A stretch of DNA of 64,000 nucleotides from Burkholderiales bacterium (lineage in GTDB: Bacteria; Pseudomonadota; Gammaproteobacteria; Burkholderiales; Nitrosomonadaceae): the NCBI GenBank assembly GCA_024235735.1, contig JACKLU010000001.1:124001-188000 (forward strand). Reading direction: 5' to 3'. Position 1 is the stretch's first letter. The number at the start of each line of letters is the position of its first letter. The notes beneath the pieces were generated by a model that was not told the DNA's origin, ran no database searches, and saw nothing but the letters and a program-made list of their open reading frames with translations. A program made the translations under genes and the position numbers. Shown one piece after another: positions 43,837 through 52,481 of this stretch.

Positions 43837-45908
43837 GGTAAATCACAGTAGTGCTCCAGGATATGCAACTGCGCCGAGCGCGGCTTCAGTGCGCCTGCCT
43901 TGGCGCGTTTGTAGGAGCCGTCGCTTTGCAGCACCCAGGCTTGCGTGTTATCCGCCAGATAACTCAGTAAACCATAAGCAATCACCGAATCGCTGGTGCG
44001 CTTTTCTTCGATCGGAAAGCAGACCTCGACGCGATAGTGCAGATTACGCGTCATCCAGTCCGCGCTGGAGCAAAAAACCAGCTCCTCGCCACCGTTGTGA
44101 AAGTAATACACGCGTGTATGCTCCAGAAAGCGCCCGACAATGGAGCGCACCTGAATATTTTCGGATACATCCTTGATGCCGGGGCGCAGACAACAGATGC
44201 CGCGAATAATGAGATCGATCTTTACGCCAGCCTGCGAAGCCCGGTAAAGCGCCATGATAATTTCCGGATCGACCAGCGCGTTCATTTTGGCGATAATCCA
44301 CGCCTTTCTGCCTTCATTGGCCGCCTTGATCTCACCTTCGATATAAGTCAGTATGCCCTTGTGCAGCGTAAAAGGCGATTGCAGCAGTTTTTTCAACTTG
44401 CCCGCGCGCCCCAGCCCCGTCAATTGAAGAAACAGCCGGTTGACATCTTCACCAATGGCCTTATCGCAGGTCAGCAAGCCATAGTCGGTATATAAACGCG
44501 CGGTACGCGCATGATAATTGCCGGTGCCGAGGTGAACGTAGCGGCGCAAGGTGCGGTTTTCCCGCCGGACAACCAGAATCATCTTGGCATGCGTCTTGTA
44601 GCCCACCACGCCATATACCACATGCGCGCCGACCTTCTGCAACTCGTTCGCCAGTTCGATATTGGCTTCTTCATCAAACCGTGCGCGCAGTTCAATCACC
44701 ACGGTGACCTCCTTGCCGGAGCGGGCGGCATCCTTCAGCGCCTCGACGATCGCCGAGTCGGCGCCGGTACGGTAAAGCGTCTGTTTAATCGATAAAACAT
44801 TCGGATCACTGGCCGCCTGCCGCAAAAAATCGATGACCGGCGCAAAAGACTGGAAGGGATGATGCAGCAGAATATCGCCGTTGTGCAGCGCTTCAAAAAT
44901 ATTGGCATTCTTCAGCAGGCGATTGGGGATATTGGATGTAAAGCCGGCAAATTTCAATTCCGGCCGGTCGACCAGATCACAGATAGCCAGCAGCCGTCCC
45001 AGATTCACCGGCCCGGATACGCGATACAGGTCATTTTGTTGCAGTTCGAATTTCTGCAACAGAAAATCGCTTAAATGGTCCGGACAATTGTCGGCCACTT
45101 CAAGCCGCACCGCATTACTGAATCTGCGTGAAGGCAGTTCACCTTCAAGCGCGCGCAACAGGTCATCGACCTCCTCGTCGTCTATCAGCAAATCGCTGTC
45201 GCGCGTGACCTTGAATTGATAGCAGCCCAGCACATTCATCCCCGGAAAAAGATCCTTCACATGCGCATGAATAATCGAGGATAACAGCACAAAATCATGA
45301 TTGCCGCTGCTATGATTGGCGGGTATCTGGACAACACGGGGCAATGAGCGCGGCGCCTGTACGATCGCCAGTCCCGAATCGCGCCCGAAAGCATCCTTGC
45401 CTTCCAGTGAAATAATGAAATACAGGTTCTTGTTCAAAACCCGTGGAAACGGATGCGCCGGATCAAGCCCGATCGGACTCAGGATCGGCAATACTTCCGC
45501 GTTGAAATAGCGCTGCACCCAGCGGCTTACCATCGGTTTCCATTGCGTACGCCGCAGCAGCCTGATTTTGTCTTTGGTCAGCGCCGGGATGATCATTTCA
45601 TTCCACACATCATACTGTTCCTTGACAAGCTGGTGTGCCGCGTCGCTGATCTTTGCCAGCACCTCGGACGGCAGCAGGTTGTCCGCGCCGGTCTGCACCG
45701 AGCCATATTTGATCTGCTGCTTTAATCCCGCCACGCGGATTTCAAAAAACTCATCCAGATTGGTGCTGGCGATGCACAGAAACTTCAGCCGTTCCAGGAG
45801 CGGCAGGCTCTCGTCCTTGGCCTGCTCGATGACACGCCGGTTGAATTCGAGCAAACTCAACTCGCGATTGATGTAAAGCGTCGGGTTTTTAAGATCAATG
45901 GAATCCAT
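43830..45908 (-). CDS. ppk1: Polyphosphate kinase 1
   Basis: A 692-residue enzyme that polymerises the terminal phosphate of ATP into polyphosphate. NRELSLLEFNRRVIEQA at the N-terminus and the catalytic domain YVHLGTGNYHARTARLYTDY, holding the autophosphorylated histidine, are clear, as are FLEHTRVYYFHNGG with the second histidine and the core KQTLYRTGADSAIVEALKDA. Length is usual for Ppk1. Its stop codon overlaps the ppx 3' end tail to tail, whereas many bacteria carry ppk-ppx co-directionally. Confidence 0.96.
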   Translation of the reverse strand: MDSIDLKNPTLYINRELSLLEFNRRVIEQAKDESLPLLERLKFLCIASTNLDEFFEIRVAGLKQQIKYGSVQTGADNLLPSEVLAKISDAAHQLVKEQYDVWNEMIIPALTKDKIRLLRRTQWKPMVSRWVQRYFNAEVLPILSPIGLDPAHPFPRVLNKNLYFIISLEGKDAFGRDSGLAIVQAPRSLPRVVQIPANHSSGNHDFVLLSSIIHAHVKDLFPGMNVLGCYQFKVTRDSDLLIDDEEVDDLLRALEGELPSRRFSNAVRLEVADNCPDHLSDFLLQKFELQQNDLYRVSGPVNLGRLLAICDLVDRPELKFAGFTSNIPNRLLKNANIFEALHNGDILLHHPFQSFAPVIDFLRQAASDPNVLSIKQTLYRTGADSAIVEALKDAARSGKEVTVVIELRARFDEEANIELANELQKVGAHVVYGVVGYKTHAKMILVVRRENRTLRRYVHLGTGNYHARTARLYTDYGLLTCDKAIGEDVNRLFLQLTGLGRAGKLKKLLQSPFTLHKGILTYIEGEIKAANEGRKAWIIAKMNALVDPEIIMALYRASQAGVKIDLIIRGICCLRPGIKDVSENIQVRSIVGRFLEHTRVYYFHNGGEELVFCSSADWMTRNLHYRVEVCFPIEEKRTSDSVIAYGLLSYLADNTQAWVLQSDGSYKRAKAGALKPRSAQLHILEHYCDLPH

Positions 45909-46111
45909 CAGTTAATACAAGCTATAAGTTAACAATGCAGCGGCGTATAAGCACAGCAGGCCTTGCATTATACGCTTCGATCGGCACAAATAATCAAGCC
46001 TGGAAGCGCCAGATTGAAAACACTGATTGAAACACAACAACATCAAGGGTATTTAGTGAGCTCCAAAAATGATCAAGTGGTCACCCATTGCTAACTTCCC
46101 GGTTCTATCCA

Positions 46112-46146
46112 ACAGCGTATCTGAAAACCACTTTCAGATACGCTGT
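46112..46146. terminator. Perfect 15-bp hairpin after the cytochrome gene
   Basis: ACAGCGTATCTGAAA (46112-46126) pairs exactly with TTTCAGATACGCTGT (46132-46146) around a 5-nt loop. It lies 32 bp downstream of the cytochrome peroxidase stop on the minus strand. No U tract follows, so it may act as an RNA-stabilising or non-canonical terminator. Confidence 0.6.
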
Positions 46147-46178
46147 ATTGTCTTCCACTACGATAAACGACTCTTCCT

Positions 46179-47630
46179 TTACAACGCCGCCAGGAATGCG
46201 ACGAGGTCGGCTTTTTCAGCTTCTGTCAGGCCGATGTTAAAACGGTTGTTGTAAAACTCTACGACCGCAGGTAAATCAGCGGCGGAACCATCATGAAAAT
46301 ACGGCGGACGCGAGGCGACCGAGCGTAGAACCGGTCCCTTGAAACGGCCGACATCCTTCCATTTGCCCGTAATCAGGGCGCGCCCCGGATCAGTGGTTTT
46401 GATGATTTCATTGGTTGCTTTATTCTTCAGCGTGTACAGCGGCATATCCGGCGTGCGGCGCGATTCATCCGAAATGCCGATATCCAGCGGCATAGGCGTT
46501 GAATGATTACCCGAATTCGGCGTGTTATGGCAGGTTGTGCATGTACCGGGAAGCACGTTGATATTCAAGTCATCGTTAATGCCTTTTACATCGCTGATCA
46601 TAATCGGTTTTGTATTGAACAGCGCCTGGCCGCGCGCAATGGCAGTGCGGGCATTCTTGGCGCTGTTGGACGATTTGTTCGGTTTAATGCGTGTCCAGCT
46701 GTCATAAAGCGACATCACGGCGGGATTAAACGGTTCACCCGTTTGGTAATCGCCAACCAGCGTATCGTTAATGCCGAAGTAGTAATACTGCTTCTTGAGT
46801 GCTTTAGGCCCGCCGAGTGCTTTTTCCGCCGACAGATTACCCGCATTGTTATCATGAATCTGCGCCGTAAATAGGCTGAGTTCGAATGCCACAATCGCTT
46901 CACGCTCTTCATCGGTCAAATCCAGCAACGCTTCGGCATGTCCCAGTGTTGCATGATTGGACTGCGTTTTCAGGTCAAAAGCCACGGGAGAAAAACAGGT
47001 GTCCGTGCCATACAGGCAATCACCGGAATTGGGCATCAGTGTTGTCTCACGACCTTCCCACATGACAGCGCTGATAAATTTAAGATTGGTCGTTGGCATG
47101 GGACGGCGGAACAAGGACAACTCATTTTCGTTGGCGTAACCATAAGGATCGTCAGCCTCGACTAACTCAAACTCCGCATCGGCGGGAATACCCATGCCCA
47201 CGCGGATATTGCCTTTTTCCAACAGCATGCTATAGGCAGCACGGCGTTTTTCCAGCGTAGTCACATCGGCGATGGGTGAATTGGCGCCATCGACCAGACG
47301 AAAAAGCGGATCTAGACCATCGGTTTCGTCAAAAATTTTCTGTACACCGGCAGGCGTGATAGTCCAACCCTGGGAAGGAATATGACAAGAGGCGCAACTG
47401 CGGCCATTGGTGCCCAGACTTTTAAAAAATGGATTATCGAGATCAATAAACCCTGCGGTGCTGTAAGTCGCGTCCCTGCCGTGTTCATTTTCCGAACTGA
47501 ACATATTGGGCAGGTGATTGCCGTGATGGCCTTTTTTGGAATGATCATCCTTGGCGAAGACCGGCGCTGCCAGCAGCATAATCAGTGCCGCGGACAGCAC
47601 ATGAGATTTTGTAATAATTTTATTGTGCAT
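46179..47630 (-). CDS. Di-haem cytochrome c peroxidase/MauG-like protein
   Basis: A 483-residue periplasmic protein with a signal peptide (HVLSAALIMLLAAPVFAKD). Two c-type haem sites are present: RSCASCHIPSQGW near residue 80 and GTCTTCHNTPNSG near 370. The cytochrome c peroxidase/MauG fold is supported by VMWEGRETTLMPN, and by GRFKGPVLRSVASRPPYFHDGS near the end. It may reduce hydrogen peroxide using cytochrome electrons, or carry out MauG-like oxidation. The long spacing between haems (about 290 residues) is larger than in typical ~330-residue peroxidases. No mau genes are adjacent. Confidence 0.85.
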   Translation of the reverse strand: MHNKIITKSHVLSAALIMLLAAPVFAKDDHSKKGHHGNHLPNMFSSENEHGRDATYSTAGFIDLDNPFFKSLGTNGRSCASCHIPSQGWTITPAGVQKIFDETDGLDPLFRLVDGANSPIADVTTLEKRRAAYSMLLEKGNIRVGMGIPADAEFELVEADDPYGYANENELSLFRRPMPTTNLKFISAVMWEGRETTLMPNSGDCLYGTDTCFSPVAFDLKTQSNHATLGHAEALLDLTDEEREAIVAFELSLFTAQIHDNNAGNLSAEKALGGPKALKKQYYYFGINDTLVGDYQTGEPFNPAVMSLYDSWTRIKPNKSSNSAKNARTAIARGQALFNTKPIMISDVKGINDDLNINVLPGTCTTCHNTPNSGNHSTPMPLDIGISDESRRTPDMPLYTLKNKATNEIIKTTDPGRALITGKWKDVGRFKGPVLRSVASRPPYFHDGSAADLPAVVEFYNNRFNIGLTEAEKADLVAFLAAL

Positions 47631-47940
47631 AAATCATCTCCCTTGTTATAAAAATTCAAATGCAGTGCCTTTTTCCAAGTCGCTATGAGCTTGAGGCGCG
47701 CATTGTTCCTTGATTCGCATTAACCCACCATAGTCCAAAAGTACGATGTAAGCTAAGAATGCAGATAAACTAACGGACTCTGTTGAGTCAACCTGGCTGC
47801 AAATTTCAGTGAAAAAACGCAGTTTTTGGAACATACGCAATGGGATTGATTTTTTAATGAATCTGCAAATTGCCCCGCTGATTTTGATGAATCGGTTAAA
47901 ATACCCCTTTTGAAATTGAGTATTTATTAAGGGGACGAAA
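47631..47940. other. Divergent region of cytochrome and repeat-protein genes
   Basis: 310 bp without a gene. It must hold both promoters. CCCCTT (47904-47909) can pair with AAGGGG (47929-47934), which is the ribosome-binding site of the downstream repeat protein, so the start could be partly masked in the mRNA. The pairing is short (6 bp) and only suggestive. Confidence 0.4.
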
Positions 47941-48801
47941 ATGAGTTCTGATGCCTATAAATTTGACATTGTGAATGGACAAGTGACTGCTGCGTATGAA
48001 CTGGACGACGGTGTATGGGAGCTTGAGCCGATCGACGACGATGGCGGCGAATCCTACGCCGTGGCGGGCAACGGCGATGTTTTGCGCACTAAAATCGAGT
48101 CGTATGGCACGGAAATCACCCGCTACGCCGATGCCGATAGTGATGGCGTGTACTTCCGCATTGCCGAATCCCTGAGTCCTTCGGGTAATTTTAATCGCAG
48201 TAACAAAGCCTTCAAATTCGACGTCGCGAATGGTCAAGTAACCGCCGCGTACGAACTGGATGATGGCCAATGGGAACTTAAATCGCTGGACGATGACGGT
48301 GGCGAATCCTACGTCGTGGAGACCAACGGCGATGTCGTGCGCACCGAAGTCGAACCATTCGGCACGGAAATCACCCGTTATGCGGATACCGACGGCGACG
48401 GAGTATATTTCCGGGTCTCCGAGCAATGGGTGATTTCTCCGGGAAGTGGCGGGGTCACGCCTAAATTTTCGGGCGAATTGCGCTACTCACCCACGGATGA
48501 CGATGATTTTATCGCCGTCCGCGCTGGCGAAGATTGCCGTGGCGGACGAGGCGCCGATGATTTCGTGATTCGCGAAGCCGCGCATCTGCGCATTGCCGAC
48601 TTCAAATCACTGGATGACGATGTACTGGTATTTGATACCGGCCTGGGTTTGACATCGCGTGAACATCTGGCCAGTTTTGTCAGCGGCATCCGACAGGATG
48701 ACAGTAACTTTATCGTCGATTTTGGCGCGAATGTTTCCATTACCCTGATCGGCGTCGCATCCGACCAAATCAGTTGGGACGATGTCAGCGTATTGAGCTG
48801 A
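47941..48801 (+). CDS. Acidic two-repeat protein with RTX-like C-terminal domain
   Basis: A 286-residue, strongly acidic protein without a signal peptide. Two near-identical repeats of about 75 residues occupy 5-77 and 83-157: each has KFD-x2-NGQVTAAYELDDG, WEL, DDDGGESY, NGDV, GTEITRYAD and DGVYFR. The last ~110 residues resemble C-terminal domains of type I-secreted proteins (GGRGADDFVIREAAHLRIAD, FDTGLGLTSREHLASFV, ISWDDVSVLS). Classical GGxGxDxxx repeats are nearly absent, with one relic near GGRGADDF. Likely exported by an ABC (type I) system and perhaps calcium-binding. No transporter genes adjoin it. Confidence 0.6.
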   Translation: MSSDAYKFDIVNGQVTAAYELDDGVWELEPIDDDGGESYAVAGNGDVLRTKIESYGTEITRYADADSDGVYFRIAESLSPSGNFNRSNKAFKFDVANGQVTAAYELDDGQWELKSLDDDGGESYVVETNGDVVRTEVEPFGTEITRYADTDGDGVYFRVSEQWVISPGSGGVTPKFSGELRYSPTDDDDFIAVRAGEDCRGGRGADDFVIREAAHLRIADFKSLDDDVLVFDTGLGLTSREHLASFVSGIRQDDSNFIVDFGANVSITLIGVASDQISWDDVSVLS

Positions 48802-48822
48802 ACACCGGGCAATCAATCATCT

Positions 48823-48840
48823 GAGGAGCGCAAGCTCCTC
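48823..48840. terminator. Short perfect hairpin after the repeat-protein gene
   Basis: GAGGAGC (48823-48829), loop GCAA, GCTCCTC (48834-48840). It lies 21 bp after the stop codon, without a T run. It may protect the transcript's 3' end or weakly terminate it, and it abuts the methyltransferase remnant. Confidence 0.45.
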
Positions 48841-48853
48841 GAACCCAGTCTAC

Positions 48854-49189
48854 ACTGCTATTCCAAATACCATCGTCTACAACAACTTCCCGTGGCCGGA
48901 GCCTGCTGATAAACAACAAAAAACCATCGAAACCATCGCGCAAGGCATTCTGGATGCGCGCGCGAAGTTTCCCGATTCTACGCTGGCCAAACTTTACAAT
49001 CCGGTAACGATGCCGCCGGAACTCGTTGCTGCACACCGCAAACTGGACAAAGCGGTGGACGCCGCGTATGGCAAAAAATCATTCGTGTCAGAGGCGGAAC
49101 GCGTCGCTTTTCTGTTTGAGCGCTATCAGCAACTGGTTAACCGCCCGCAGCCCGCAAAAGAAACCACGAACGCCAAAGACAGTGTTTAA
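48854..49189 (+). pseudogene. C-terminal remnant of an MmeI-like type IIL/IIG restriction-modification enzyme
   Basis: An open frame with no start of its own reads NTIVYNNFPWPEP, IAQGILDARAKFPDSTLAKL, LYNPVTMPPELVAAHRKLD, KAVDAAYGKKSFVSEAERVA and FLFERYQQLV, ending at TAA 49187-49189. This matches the C-terminal end of MmeI-like fused DNA methyltransferase-endonucleases. The methyltransferase core and nuclease are missing, so it cannot modify or cut DNA. The 5' end of the homology joins directly to the tail of the neighbouring repeat-protein region, suggesting a deletion or insertion there. Confidence 0.75.
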
Positions 49190-49197
49190 GCAACCTG

Positions 49198-50529
49198 TCA
49201 AAGCAACTCATTCGCCAGATTAGCGAGATGCGACCGCTCTCCCTTTTCCAGCCGGACATGCGCAAAAATCTCGTGATGTTTGATTTTGTCGATGAGATAC
49301 GACAAGCCATTGCTCTGTGAATCCAGATAAGGCGTGTCGATCTGGTAAATATCCCCGGTAAAGATGATTTTGGTGTTTTCACCGGCGCGCGTGATAATGG
49401 TTTTGACTTCATGCGGTGTCAGATTCTGCGCTTCGTCGATGATAAAACACACGTTCGAGATACTTCTGCCGCGAATATACGCCAGCGGCGTGATGGTGAG
49501 CTTTTCCTGTTCGACGGCTTCCGTGATTTGCTTGAATTCCTTGTCTCTTTCGCTGAACTGGCTTTTGATGAATTTCAGGTTATCCCAGAGCGGTTCCATA
49601 TACGGATTGAGTTTGGAGATGACATCGCCGGGCAAATAACCGATATCCTTGTTGCTCAGCGGCACAATCGGACGCGCCAGATAGATTTGCTTGAAATGCC
49701 GTTTCTGATCCAGCGCGCCGGCAAGCGCGAGTAATGTTTTTCCGGTGCCCGCCCCGCCTTGCAGGGTGACCAGCTTGATTTGCGAGTGCGTGATGGCGTG
49801 CAGGGCAAAAACCTGTTCCGCATTCCGCGGCGAAATCCGGTATGCGGATTTTTTCTGAATACGCTCGATCCGGCGGGATTCCGGGTTATAAAACACCAGC
49901 ACCGAAGTCCGCCCGTTTTTCAGGATATAGTATTGATTGGGGATAGCGGTTTCAATGCCAATTGCTTCGGGCAGGCAGGAATCATGGGTATAGATATCAT
50001 CAATGATTTTTTTCGACAGGCCTCCAATTGTGGTACTGCCGGTATGCAGCGCTTCAAGGTCCTTGATTTTGCCGGTCTGGAAATCTTCCGCGGTGATATT
50101 CAGCGACTTGGCTTTTAACCGCAAATTGATGTCCTTGGTGACCAGCACAATCTTTTTGCGGGGAAAGGCGTTGGTTAACGCGATTGCTGTATTGAGAATG
50201 CGGTGATCTGCGGTGTTTTCGCCAAAAATATGCGTCGCATCGAGTCCGTTCGCCTGCTCCTGCATGACGACCTTGATCCGGCCGTGATTGGGCCGGTCAA
50301 TCGGAATCCAGTTTTGCAACGAGTAATGCAGCGACAGATGATCCATGATGCGGATGAATTCCCGCGCTTCAAAATTTTTTGTTTCGTTTCCTTTCTTGAA
50401 GTGATCGAGTTCCTCAAGCACGGTAATCGGAATGGCGACATCGTTATCTGCAAAACTGTATAGCGCCTGGTGGTTGTAAAGAATGACGGAAGTATCTAGT
50501 ACAAAAATTTTCTTTGGATTTTTGGGCAT
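49198..50529 (-). CDS. phoH2: PIN-PhoH fusion ATPase
   Basis: A 443-residue protein with an N-terminal PIN ribonuclease domain (KIFVLDTSVILYNH, ITVLEELDHFKK and IVLVTKDINLRLKAK, acidic residues in the PIN order) and a C-terminal PhoH ATPase. Walker A is LQGGAGTGKTLLALAG near 255-270, Walker B FIIDEAQNLTP near 365-375, then IIFTGDIYQIDTPYLD. PhoH2 proteins couple ATP hydrolysis to RNA unwinding and cleavage. The family name comes from phosphate-starvation induction in E. coli phoH, which does not prove regulation here. It ends 8 bp from the methyltransferase remnant. Confidence 0.9.
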   Translation of the reverse strand: MPKNPKKIFVLDTSVILYNHQALYSFADNDVAIPITVLEELDHFKKGNETKNFEAREFIRIMDHLSLHYSLQNWIPIDRPNHGRIKVVMQEQANGLDATHIFGENTADHRILNTAIALTNAFPRKKIVLVTKDINLRLKAKSLNITAEDFQTGKIKDLEALHTGSTTIGGLSKKIIDDIYTHDSCLPEAIGIETAIPNQYYILKNGRTSVLVFYNPESRRIERIQKKSAYRISPRNAEQVFALHAITHSQIKLVTLQGGAGTGKTLLALAGALDQKRHFKQIYLARPIVPLSNKDIGYLPGDVISKLNPYMEPLWDNLKFIKSQFSERDKEFKQITEAVEQEKLTITPLAYIRGRSISNVCFIIDEAQNLTPHEVKTIITRAGENTKIIFTGDIYQIDTPYLDSQSNGLSYLIDKIKHHEIFAHVRLEKGERSHLANLANELL

Positions 50530-50630
50530 GAATGATTAAGTACATCTAAGTACATTTGGGTTGACCAAAAACATACTAAAATCGAATTGTTACAAAATCA
50601 TGAAAAAAATGAATGTGGTGTGTCGCTGCA

Positions 50631-50668
50631 TTCATCATAAAGTCATCAAAGTTTCATGCAACAGCCAT
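50631..50668 (+). promoter_or_regulatory. Possible PhoB-box array
   Basis: Four pentamers of the form (T/G)(T/C)CAT recur with an exact 11-bp period: TTCAT at 50631, GTCAT at 50642, TTCAT at 50653 and GCCAT at 50664. PhoB binds direct repeats of CTGTCAT spaced 11 bp apart. The middle pair reads AAGTCAT-CAAA-GTTTCAT. The match to consensus is partial. It lies about 107 bp before a glycerophosphodiester phosphodiesterase gene, a common Pho-regulon member. Confidence 0.45.
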
Positions 50669-50774
50669 CAGGCAGAAATATTCACTCGATAACATTTTGG
50701 CTCATTGCGCGGATCGCCGCGATGAGATGCGTCCGGGCAATGACATCAAAATATCATTATCAGAGGAGAGCAAC

Positions 50775-52079
50775 ATGAAACACATGGTATTGACGGGCAT
50801 TATTGTATTTGCTCTGGCGCTGCCGACAGCAGGCTGGAGCGGGAAAGGCGATGATTCCGCGCAAAATGGCAACAAAAGCCGTGCAATGAATATTCAATTA
50901 GGTCCGCGGCCGTTTTTTCTGGTTCAGGATATGGATCAGGGTCCATTAAAGGATAAGCTGGAAAGCTGTGAAAGAGGTCCGTTCAAACGCACCGACTTCT
51001 CTATCGGTCACCGCGGCGCACCATTGCAGTTTCCCGAACATACACTGGAATCGTATCAAGCCGCCGCCAGAATGGGCGCCGGGATTGTTGAATGCGACGT
51101 AACCTTCACCCAGGACAAGGAACTGGTGTGCCGCCACTCACAGTGCGATCTGCATACCACGACCAATATTCTGGAAACACCGCTGGCGGAAAAATGTTCG
51201 GTGCCGTTCCAGCCCGCGGTTCTTGACGCTGCCGGTAACCTGATTACGCCGGCCACGGTGCAATGCTGCACCAGCGACATTACGCTGGCCGAATTCAAAA
51301 CCTTGCAGGGAAAGATGGACGCAGCCAATCCACGCGCCACCAGCGTTGCCGAGTATCTGAAAGGCACGGCTGACTGGAGAACCGATCTTTACGCAACGCG
51401 CGGCACGCTGCTGACGCACAAGGAAAGTATCGCGCTGTTTCAGAAACTGGGCGTCAAAATGACGCCGGAACTGAAATCCCCGAGCGTGCCGATGCCGTTC
51501 GACGGTTTTTCGCAGGCCGAATACGCGCAGAAACTGATTGACGAATACAAGGAAGCCGGTGTGCGCGCTTCCAGAGTCTGGGCGCAGTCGTTCAATCTCG
51601 ACGATGTCCTGTACTGGATTCAGAACGAACCGGACTTCGGCAGGCAAGCGGTTTATCTTGACGACCGCTACGGCGATCCGGCATTCGATCACCGCAATCC
51701 GGCTACCTGGTCACCGTCAATGGAACAACTGGTTGCTGACGGCGTAAAAATCATCGCACCGCCGATGTGGGTGCTGCTGGAAATTGAAAACGGCGAAATT
51801 GTACCTTCCCGTTACGCAAAAACAGCCAAAGACGCGGGACTGGATATTATCACCTGGACATTCGAACGCGACGGCCCGTTGACCCACGGCGGCGCCTGGT
51901 ATTTCCAGACGTTGAATGGACAAAACCCGAATCCGGTTTCTCCTGATGCGGTCATCAACAATGATGGCGATATGTATCAAGCGCTGGACGTGCTCGCGCA
52001 GGATGTCGGCATTCTCGGCATTTTTTCCGATTGGCCGGCAACGGTGACGTATTACGCCAATTGCATGAAGCTGAAATGA
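50775..52079 (+). CDS. Glycerophosphodiester phosphodiesterase, exported
   Basis: A 434-residue GDPD-family enzyme that hydrolyses glycerophosphodiesters from phospholipid breakdown to glycerol-3-phosphate and an alcohol. The signal peptide is HMVLTGIIVFALALPTAGWS. GDPD motifs are IGHRGAPLQFPEHTLESYQA near 77-96, GAGIVECDVTFTQDKELVC near 101-119, and MTPELKSPS. The catalytic histidine and metal residues are in place (HRG, E-D-V, H in CRHSQCDLH). ATG 50775 follows GAGGAGAG; the frame extends upstream without signals. Likely periplasmic. Confidence 0.9.
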   Translation: MKHMVLTGIIVFALALPTAGWSGKGDDSAQNGNKSRAMNIQLGPRPFFLVQDMDQGPLKDKLESCERGPFKRTDFSIGHRGAPLQFPEHTLESYQAAARMGAGIVECDVTFTQDKELVCRHSQCDLHTTTNILETPLAEKCSVPFQPAVLDAAGNLITPATVQCCTSDITLAEFKTLQGKMDAANPRATSVAEYLKGTADWRTDLYATRGTLLTHKESIALFQKLGVKMTPELKSPSVPMPFDGFSQAEYAQKLIDEYKEAGVRASRVWAQSFNLDDVLYWIQNEPDFGRQAVYLDDRYGDPAFDHRNPATWSPSMEQLVADGVKIIAPPMWVLLEIENGEIVPSRYAKTAKDAGLDIITWTFERDGPLTHGGAWYFQTLNGQNPNPVSPDAVINNDGDMYQALDVLAQDVGILGIFSDWPATVTYYANCMKLK

Positions 52080-52162
52080 TACATATCAGAACAGATTTTA
52101 TTTCAACCTGTTAATCGTTCTGTAACATTTGTTCATTATTATTAACATGTAAGCGCCCCTTG

Positions 52163-52220
52163 ATAAGGCAGTCATAAGAAACTCTCCATCACTTCCCCGG
52201 ATATGACTGCCTTATTTTTT
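52163..52220 (+). terminator. Rho-independent terminator after the GDPD gene
   Basis: A perfect 14-bp stem, ATAAGGCAGTCATA (52163-52176) with TATGACTGCCTTAT (52202-52215), followed by TTTTT and a 25-nt loop. It separates the GDPD gene from the downstream lipid genes, so those need a promoter within 52221-52481. Confidence 0.85.
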
Positions 52221-52481
52221 CTCACAGTAACCACAGTAATCACCCAATCGGCAGTATCGGATTACCACCATTTTGTCATGGTTCCTGCCCCAGTATGCGT
52301 AGCGCAGCGGACGAAAGAACGCTGTTATATCTTATTAACCGTGCCGTCCCATGCTGCAGGTGGATTTAGCCCGGCTCGTTTGCACATGGTTTATTTTTTT
52401 AACAAAAAATTCATCATTTCTTCATTAATACGTCAAAGTAGTTTCACAAAACCGCTTTAATCTGTTGGTTATCTTTAATTC
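52221..52481. other. Intergenic region before the lipid cluster
   Basis: 261 bp (402 bp counting the terminator region) with no convincing gene. The promoter for the phosphoesterase gene should be here; AT-rich sequence near 52390-52470 could hold it, but I saw no clear Pho box. Confidence 0.4.

Noticed and set aside
52203..52460. 85-codon frame between the GDPD and phosphoesterase genes
   Set aside because: It begins inside the terminator stem, has no ribosome-binding site and no protein-like pattern.
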